Assembly (NCBI GenBank): GCA_016649475.1
Contig: JAENXP010000252.1
Location: forward strand, 1-5,001
Length of the DNA: 5,001 nucleotides
Source: Burkholderiales bacterium
GTDB taxonomy: Bacteria > Pseudomonadota > Gammaproteobacteria > Burkholderiales > SG8-39
Direction: 5' to 3'
The notes beneath the pieces are model-generated. The model did no database searches, was not told the DNA's origin, and saw only the letters and a program-made list of their open reading frames with translations. Shown here piece by piece: positions 1-5,001 of this stretch. Numbering within the stretch: position 1 is the stretch's first letter; each line of letters starts with the position of its first letter. Made by a program: the position numbers and the translations under genes.

Positions 1-1347
1 AAGAAAATGTACCTGCCCAAACTGGTTTCGGGCGAATGGACCGGCACCATGTGCCTGACCGAAGCGCACTGCGGCACCGACCTGGGCCTGCTGCGCTCCA
101 AGGCCGAACCGCAGGCAGACGGTTCCTACAAAATCACCGGGAGCAAGATCTTCATATCCGCCGGCGAGCACGACATGGCCGCCAACATCCTGCACCTGGT
201 GCTCGCGCGGTTGCCGGACGCGCCTGCCGGGACCAAGGGTATATCACTGTTTCTGGTGCCCAAATTCATTCCCGCTGCCGACGGCGGCGTGGGCGCGCGC
301 AACCCAATCAACTGCGGCGCGATCGAGGAGAAGATGGGCATCCACGGCAACTCGACCTGCCAGATGAACATGGATGCGGCGACCGGCTGGCTCGTGGGGC
401 AGCCGAACAAGGGGCTGAACGCGATGTTCGTGATGATAAACGCCGCGCGCCTGGGCGTGGGCATGCAGTCCCTGGGGCAGACCGAAGTCGCCTACCAGAA
501 CGCGCTCGTCTACGCCAAGGACCGCCTGCAGATGCGCAGCCTCTCCGGCGTGAAAGCGCCGAACCTGCCGGCCGACCCCATCATCGTGCATCCCGATGTG
601 CGCCGCATGCTGCTGACGGCCAAGGCTTATGCCGAGGGCGGTCGTGCCTTCACTTCGTTCGTCGCGCTGCAGATAGACCGCGAACTCAATCATCCGGACG
701 AAGCGGTGCGCAAGGACGCGGCCGACCTGGTCACGCTGTTGACGCCGATCGTCAAGGCCTTCATCACCGACAACGGCTGGATCGCCACGTCCGAGGCGAT
801 GCAGGTCTACGGCGGCCACGGCTACATTTCGGAGTGGGGCATGGAGCAGTATGTGCGCGACGCCCGCATCAACATGATTTACGAGGGCACCAACACCATC
901 CAGTCGCTGGATCTGCTGGGGCGCAAGGTGCTCATGGACAACGGCGCCAAGCTGAAGAAATTCGGCGCGATGGTGCAGGCCTTCGTCGAAGAGAACGGTA
1001 CCGACGAAGCGCTCAGCGAATTCGTCACCCCCCTGGGCGATCTCGGCGGCAAGCTCACCAAGCTGACCATGGAAATCGGCATGAAGGCGTTCCAGAACCA
1101 GGATGAAGTCGGCGCCGCGGCCGTTCCCTATCTGCGCGTGGTCGGTCATCTGGTCTACGCCTATTTCTTCGCCCGCATGGCGAAGATTGCGCTGGCGAAG
1201 CTCGATTCCGGTGACGGCTTTTACAAGGCCAAGCTCGCGACCGCCCGCTTTTACTACGCCCGCCTGCTGCCGGAGACCGCCATGCTGATCCGCCAGGCGC
1301 GTTCGGGCGCAGCGAATCTGCTCGATCTCGAAGCCGAACTGTTCTAA
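1..1347 (+). CDS. Acyl-CoA dehydrogenase with extra C-terminal domain (FadE/DmdC-like), 5' partial
   Basis: This is a flavin (FAD) enzyme that catalyses the first step of beta-oxidation, acyl-CoA to trans-2-enoyl-CoA, and hands electrons to electron-transfer flavoprotein in the cytoplasm. The frame is open to base 1 (two Lys codons precede the first visible Met), so the true start lies upstream. 448 residues are visible; relatives of this type are about 595 long, so roughly 150 N-terminal residues are probably missing. Visible residues 18-27 (CLTEAHCGTD) are the first family signature, residues 268-275 (QVYGGHGY) the second, and IYEGTNTIQ carries the expected catalytic Glu at visible residue 295. 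About 130 residues after that motif form the additional helical C-terminal domain of the large subfamily. It stops 24 bases before the bifunctional enzyme. Automated annotation may call it DmdC (3-methylmercaptopropionyl-CoA dehydrogenase), but the neighbours favour fatty acyl-CoA. Chain-length preference cannot be read from the sequence. Confidence 0.93.
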   Translation, partial: KKMYLPKLVSGEWTGTMCLTEAHCGTDLGLLRSKAEPQADGSYKITGSKIFISAGEHDMAANILHLVLARLPDAPAGTKGISLFLVPKFIPAADGGVGARNPINCGAIEEKMGIHGNSTCQMNMDAATGWLVGQPNKGLNAMFVMINAARLGVGMQSLGQTEVAYQNALVYAKDRLQMRSLSGVKAPNLPADPIIVHPDVRRMLLTAKAYAEGGRAFTSFVALQIDRELNHPDEAVRKDAADLVTLLTPIVKAFITDNGWIATSEAMQVYGGHGYISEWGMEQYVRDARINMIYEGTNTIQSLDLLGRKVLMDNGAKLKKFGAMVQAFVEENGTDEALSEFVTPLGDLGGKLTKLTMEIGMKAFQNQDEVGAAAVPYLRVVGHLVYAYFFARMAKIALAKLDSGDGFYKAKLATARFYYARLLPETAMLIRQARSGAANLLDLEAELF

Positions 1348-1358
1348 CCGCCTTAACC

Positions 1359-1366
1359 AGAAAGGA
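1359..1366 (+). promoter_or_regulatory. Ribosome binding site fixing the GTG start of the bifunctional gene
   Basis: AGAAAGGA lies 5 bases before GTG at 1372. It decides the start: the next in-frame Met is residue 17, inside the NAD-binding GxGxxG loop, so starting there would destroy the Rossmann fold. Confidence 0.75.
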
Positions 1367-1371
1367 CTACC

Positions 1372-3759
1372 GTGAGCAATTTCATAGTCAGGAAAGTCGC
1401 TGTCCTCGGCGCCGGCGTCATGGGGGCGCAAATCGCCGCCCATTGCGTTAACGCCAAGGTCCCCGTGGTGCTGTTCGACCTGCCGGCCAAGGAAGGCGCG
1501 AAGGACGGCATAGTGCTGCGCGCCATTGATAATCTGAAAAAGCTGAATCCGGCGCCCTTCGGCAACAAGGACGACGCCGCCTATATCGAAGTGGGCAACT
1601 ACGAGGACAATCTCGAAACCCTCAAAGGCTGCGACCTCATCATCGAGGCGATCGCCGAGCGCATGGACTGGAAGCACGACCTGTACAAGAAGGTGGCGCC
1701 CTACATCGCGCCGAATGCGATCTTCGCGTCGAACACCTCGGGGCTTTCGATTACCTCGCTGTCCGAGGGCTTCGATGCGCAGCTGAAGGCGCGCTTTTGC
1801 GGCGTGCATTTCTTCAACCCGCCGCGCTACATGCATCTGGTCGAACTGATTCCGACCGCCACCACTTCGGCGGCGATTCTCGACCAGCTAGAGGGCTTTC
1901 TCACCACCACCTTGGGCAAGGGCGTGGTGCGGGCGAAAGATACCCCCAACTTCATCGCCAACCGCGTCGGCATTTTCGGCATGCTCGCGACCATCCACGA
2001 GGCGGAGAAATTCGGCCTCTCCTGCGATGTGGTGGACGATCTTACGGGTGCCAAGCTGGGGCGCGCCAAGTCCGGGACGTTCCGCACGGCCGACGTGGTC
2101 GGCCTGGACACCATGGGCCACGTGATCAAGACCATGCAGGACAATCTCGCTGACGATCCGTTTGCCGCGGTCTACCGCACGCCCGAAGTCCTGACCAAGC
2201 TGGTGCAGGCAGGCGCCCTGGGCCAGAAGAGCGGCGCCGGCTTCTACAAGAAAGTTGGCAAGGAGATCCAGCGCCTGGATTTTGCCAAGGGCGAATACGT
2301 CGCCGGCGGCGCCAAGGCGGACGACATCATCGCGCGCATGCTCAAGGAACGAGACCCGGCCAAGCGCATGAAGACCCTGCGCGAATCGAGCAACCCGCAG
2401 GCGCAGTTCCTGTGGGCGATATTCCGCGACGTGTTCCATTACATTGCGGTGCACCTGGAGTCGATTGCGGACAACGCGCGCGACATCGATTTCGCCATGC
2501 GCTGGGGTTTCGGCCAGGGCATGGGCCCGTTCGAAACCTGGCAGACGGCCGGCTGGAAGCAGGTCGCCGGCTGGATCAAGGAAGACATCGAGGCGGGCAA
2601 GGCCATCTGCAAGGCGCCGCTTCCGGACTGGGTGTTCGACGGACGCACCGGGGTGCACGCGCCCGAAGGTTCATATTCGGCGGCGCGCAAGTCCAACGCG
2701 CCGCGCTCGGCGCTGCCGGTGTATCAGCGCCAGGTGTTTCGCGCGCCGGTAGGGGGCGATGCAGCCGCCGATGGAAGGACCGCCGGCACCACCGTGCTGG
2801 AGGACGATTCGGTGCGCATCTGGCATCAGAACGACGACGTTCTGATTCTTTCGCTGAAGACCAAGATGCACTCGATCGGCCCCGGCGTGATCGCCGGCCT
2901 GGTCAAGGCGCTGGATGAGGCGGAGAAGAACTACAAGGGTCTGGTGCTGTGGAGCGCAGATGCGGCGGCCGGCGGAGCATTCTCGGTCGGGGCCGACCTG
3001 CAGGCGATGCTGCCGCTGTTCATGTCGGGCGGGGTCAAGGCGATAGAGCCCGCCGTGGCCGCGCTGCAGCAGGCGCATCTGGAGATGAAGTACGCCAACG
3101 TTCCGGTGGTGGCGGCGGTTTCGGGCCTGGCGCTCGGCGGCGGTTGCGAACTGCTGATGCATGCGGCCAAGCGCGTGGCGTCGATCGAGTCCTATATCGG
3201 GCTGGTGGAAGTCGGCGTCGGCCTGATTCCCGCAGGCGGCGGCCTGAAGGAGGCGGCGCTGCGCGCGGCTGCGGATGCCAGGGGCAACGATCTGCTGCAG
3301 TTCCTGAAGAATAACTTCATGAGTGCCGCCACCGCGGCCGTGTCGAAGTCGGCGCTGGAAGCGAAAAAGATGGGCTACCTCGCGGCCGACGACGTCATCG
3401 TGTTCAATGCCTACGAATTGCTGCATGTGGCCAAGGTCGAGGCGCGCGCGATGTTCGACGCCGGCTACCGGCCGCCGCTGAAGGCACTGGTGCCGGTGGC
3501 CGGGCGCTACGGCATGGCGACCATCATGGCGCAGCTGGTGAATATGCGCGACGGCGGCTTCATTTCCGCGCACGACTACAAGCTGGGCGCGATGATCGCC
3601 GAGATCGTCTGCGGCGGCGAAGTCGAGGCCGGCAGCCTGGTGAGCGAACAATGGCTGCTCGACATGGAGCGCAAGGCCTTCATGGAGCTGCTCAACCATC
3701 CCAAGACCCAGGAACGCATCATGGGCATGATGCAGACCGGCAAACCGGTGCGCAACTGA
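1372..3759 (+). CDS. fadN: Bifunctional 3-hydroxyacyl-CoA dehydrogenase / enoyl-CoA hydratase, FadN-type domain order
   Basis: This enzyme carries out steps two and three of beta-oxidation: hydration of trans-2-enoyl-CoA, then NAD+-dependent oxidation of the 3-hydroxyacyl-CoA. The N-terminal Rossmann domain has GAGVMG at 13-18 and Asp36 at the end of strand two, which fits NAD rather than NADP. CDLIIEAIAE is at 87-96 and SNTS at 120-123. The catalytic pair is His146/Glu158, with the 12-residue spacing known for the family, and Asn197 lies in NFIANR. Dehydrogenase C-terminal helical domains run to about 420. A poorly conserved-looking linker (about 421-480) follows, then a crotonase domain (about 481-700) with the oxyanion-hole segment SVGADL (538-543), GGGCE ending in Glu593, and Glu613; the 20-residue Glu spacing matches enoyl-CoA hydratase. 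The length of 795 is close to B. subtilis FadN (about 789). E. coli FadB has the domains in the opposite order. The symbol is given by architecture and context; specificity is inferred. Confidence 0.93.
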   Translation: MSNFIVRKVAVLGAGVMGAQIAAHCVNAKVPVVLFDLPAKEGAKDGIVLRAIDNLKKLNPAPFGNKDDAAYIEVGNYEDNLETLKGCDLIIEAIAERMDWKHDLYKKVAPYIAPNAIFASNTSGLSITSLSEGFDAQLKARFCGVHFFNPPRYMHLVELIPTATTSAAILDQLEGFLTTTLGKGVVRAKDTPNFIANRVGIFGMLATIHEAEKFGLSCDVVDDLTGAKLGRAKSGTFRTADVVGLDTMGHVIKTMQDNLADDPFAAVYRTPEVLTKLVQAGALGQKSGAGFYKKVGKEIQRLDFAKGEYVAGGAKADDIIARMLKERDPAKRMKTLRESSNPQAQFLWAIFRDVFHYIAVHLESIADNARDIDFAMRWGFGQGMGPFETWQTAGWKQVAGWIKEDIEAGKAICKAPLPDWVFDGRTGVHAPEGSYSAARKSNAPRSALPVYQRQVFRAPVGGDAAADGRTAGTTVLEDDSVRIWHQNDDVLILSLKTKMHSIGPGVIAGLVKALDEAEKNYKGLVLWSADAAAGGAFSVGADLQAMLPLFMSGGVKAIEPAVAALQQAHLEMKYANVPVVAAVSGLALGGGCELLMHAAKRVASIESYIGLVEVGVGLIPAGGGLKEAALRAAADARGNDLLQFLKNNFMSAATAAVSKSALEAKKMGYLAADDVIVFNAYELLHVAKVEARAMFDAGYRPPLKALVPVAGRYGMATIMAQLVNMRDGGFISAHDYKLGAMIAEIVCGGEVEAGSLVSEQWLLDMERKAFMELLNHPKTQERIMGMMQTGKPVRN

Positions 3760-3769
3760 CGCGTCCCCC

Positions 3770-3776
3770 AAGGAGA
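3770..3776 (+). promoter_or_regulatory. Strong ribosome binding site of the thiolase gene
   Basis: AAGGAGA is a near-perfect Shine-Dalgarno sequence 6 bases before ATG at 3783, within the 23-base gap after the bifunctional gene. It supports that start and independent, efficient translation of the thiolase on a shared transcript. Confidence 0.8.
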
Positions 3777-3782
3777 ATTTAA

Positions 3783-4979
3783 ATGACCAAGCAATTGCAA
3801 GACGCCTACATCGTCGCCGCGACCCGCACGCCCATCGGCAAAGCGCCACGCGGCATGTTCAAGAACGTGCGCCCGGACGACCTGCTGGTGCGCGCGATCC
3901 AGTCCGCGCTGTCGCAGGTGCCGGGGCTCGATCCGAAGTTGATCGAGGACGCCATCGTCGGCTGTTCCTTCCCGGAAGCCGAACAGGGCCTCAACCTCGC
4001 GCGCATGGCGGTACTGCTCGCCGGGCTGCCGAAGACTGTCGCCGGCGTGACCGTCAACCGCTATTGCGCTTCTGGCATTACCGCGGTGGCGATGGCGGCC
4101 GACCGCATCCGCGTGGGGCAGGCGGACGTGATGATTGCCGCAGGGGCGGAGTCGATGTCTATGGTGCCGATGATGGGCTACCACCCGTCGATGAACATGG
4201 GCATATTCAAGGACGAGAACATCGGCATGGCCTACGGCATGGGCCTGACCGCGGAGAACGTCGCCAAACAGTGGAAGATTTCGCGCGAGGCGCAGGACGA
4301 GTTTTCGCTGAAGTCGCATCAGAAGGCGATTGCGGCGCAGCAGGCGGGAGAATTCAAGGACGAGACGACGGCGGTCGAAATCGTCGAGCGCTTTCCCGAT
4401 CTCGCGAGCGGAAAGATAGACATCAAGACCCGCAGCGTGAGCCAGGACGAAGGCGCGCGCGCCGACACCAATCTGGCCTCGCTGGCGAAACTGCGGCCGG
4501 TGTTCTCGCCCAAGGGTTCGGTCACCGCCGGCAACAGTTCGCAGACTTCCGACGGCGCGGGCGCGCTGATCCTGGTCAGCGAAAAAATCCTCAAGCAGTT
4601 CAACCTGACCCCGCTGGCGCGCTTCGCCTCGTTCGCGGTCAGGGGCGTGCCGCCGGAAATCATGGGCATCGGTCCGAAAGAAGCGATTCCCGTGGCGTGC
4701 AAGGCGGCCGGCATCACCCAGGATCAGATCGACTGGTTCGAACTCAACGAAGCTTTCGCCGCGCAGTCGCTCGCAGTGATGCAGGACCTCGGCCTCGATC
4801 CGGCCAAGGTCAATCCGATGGGCGGCGCGATCGCGCTGGGCCACCCGCTGGGGGCGACCGGTGCCATTCGTTCGGCCACCGTCATCCACGCCCTGCGGCG
4901 CAACAACCTGAAGTACGGCATGGTGACCATGTGCGTGGGCACGGGCATGGGCGCCGCGGGAATTTTCGAGCGCGTGTAA
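3783..4979 (+). CDS. fadA: Acetyl-CoA C-acyltransferase (3-ketoacyl-CoA thiolase)
   Basis: This is the thiolase of the last beta-oxidation step: 3-ketoacyl-CoA plus CoA gives acetyl-CoA and an acyl-CoA two carbons shorter. It is cytosolic; no signal peptide or membrane segment is seen. It is complete at 398 residues, normal for the family. The N terminus reads DAYIVAATRTPIGK. The nucleophile Cys95 is in VNRYCASG, GNSSQTSDGA is at 250-259, and NEAFA at 322-326. The sequence NPMGGAIALGHPLGATG (344-360) fits the second thiolase signature exactly and contains His354; the acid/base Cys384 lies in TMCVGTGMG. The His-Cys spacing of 30 equals that of the Zoogloea biosynthetic thiolase. An acetoacetyl-CoA (PhaA/AtoB-like) role cannot be excluded from sequence alone, since the folds and motifs overlap, but linkage to the dehydrogenase and bifunctional enzyme favours the degradative FadA role. 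It is probably cotranscribed with both. The stop codon lies inside a short tandem duplication. Confidence 0.95.
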   Translation: MTKQLQDAYIVAATRTPIGKAPRGMFKNVRPDDLLVRAIQSALSQVPGLDPKLIEDAIVGCSFPEAEQGLNLARMAVLLAGLPKTVAGVTVNRYCASGITAVAMAADRIRVGQADVMIAAGAESMSMVPMMGYHPSMNMGIFKDENIGMAYGMGLTAENVAKQWKISREAQDEFSLKSHQKAIAAQQAGEFKDETTAVEIVERFPDLASGKIDIKTRSVSQDEGARADTNLASLAKLRPVFSPKGSVTAGNSSQTSDGAGALILVSEKILKQFNLTPLARFASFAVRGVPPEIMGIGPKEAIPVACKAAGITQDQIDWFELNEAFAAQSLAVMQDLGLDPAKVNPMGGAIALGHPLGATGAIRSATVIHALRRNNLKYGMVTMCVGTGMGAAGIFERV

Positions 4980-4996
4980 CGTGCGCGTGTAACGTG
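4971..4996 (+). repeat. Perfect 13-bp tandem duplication spanning the thiolase stop codon
   Basis: CGCGTGTAACGTG occurs at 4971-4983 and again, identical, at 4984-4996; the match extends one base (G) to the left. The first copy supplies the final Arg-Val codons and the TAA stop at 4977-4979. The second copy falls after the stop with its own TAA at 4990-4992 in another frame, and a further GTGTAA follows at 4994-4999. It looks like a local slippage duplication. It is not an inverted repeat, so it gives no terminator hairpin. Confidence 0.8.
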
Positions 4997-5001
4997 TAAG
5001 T

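Noticed and set aside
1348..1371. Possible internal promoter or attenuator between the first two genes
   Set aside because: The gap is only 24 bases and is accounted for by the Shine-Dalgarno sequence; no -35/-10 pair or hairpin is evident.
244..1836. Long antisense open frame of 530 codons on the minus strand
   Set aside because: It lies opposite the dehydrogenase and the start of the bifunctional gene, both with intact catalytic motifs. Its translation is rich in Arg, His, Gly and Ala with no recognisable domain, as expected for a shadow frame in GC-rich DNA.
2671..3849. Antisense open frame of 392 codons
   Set aside because: It is opposite the crotonase domain and crosses the gene gap. 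It has no recognisable motif and a composition typical of a reverse-complement shadow.
3576..4889. Antisense open frame of 437 codons
   Set aside because: It covers the thiolase on the other strand. The translation is Arg/His-rich low-information sequence, and the thiolase signatures prove which strand codes.
4064..4999. Plus-strand 311-codon frame overlapping the thiolase
   Set aside because: It is in another frame of the thiolase, extremely rich in Gly and Arg, and lacks any family motif.
4970..5001. Possible transcription terminator after the thiolase
   Set aside because: The sequence is a direct, not inverted, repeat, and no T-run follows before the window ends. A terminator may lie further downstream.

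Overview
The window is a compact run of three same-strand genes that encode the core enzymes of fatty-acid beta-oxidation. It is GC-rich and almost wholly coding. Protein style (an acyl-CoA dehydrogenase with the extra C-terminal domain, and 'HFFNPPRYMHLVE' and 'NRYCASGI' type motifs) together with high GC suggests a proteobacterium, most plausibly a betaproteobacterium. That placement is inference from general familiarity, not from a search.

Layout. Bases 1-1347 hold the 3' three quarters of a large acyl-CoA dehydrogenase whose start lies before the window. After a 24-base gap with a Shine-Dalgarno sequence, bases 1372-3759 hold an intact 795-residue bifunctional protein that begins with GTG: 3-hydroxyacyl-CoA dehydrogenase first, enoyl-CoA hydratase last. 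After a 23-base gap with a strong Shine-Dalgarno sequence, bases 3783-4979 hold a complete 398-residue thiolase. The last 22 bases are non-coding and carry the second copy of a 13-bp tandem duplication that spans the thiolase stop codon. No stretch over 300 bases lacks a gene, and no promoter, terminator, RNA gene, mobile element or CRISPR array is visible.

How the genes work together. The dehydrogenase makes trans-2-enoyl-CoA and passes electrons to ETF. The bifunctional protein hydrates this and oxidises the 3-hydroxyacyl-CoA with NAD+. The thiolase cleaves the 3-ketoacyl-CoA to acetyl-CoA and a shortened acyl-CoA. Tight spacing indicates one transcript. The gene set and the domain order of the bifunctional protein match the FadN/FadA/FadE type known from Bacillus subtilis rather than the E. 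coli FadB/FadA type, although the gene order here is E-N-A.

All catalytic residues I could check are present and no frameshift is seen. I found no undescribed system; the points most worth a second look are the FadN-type architecture and the duplication at the thiolase stop.
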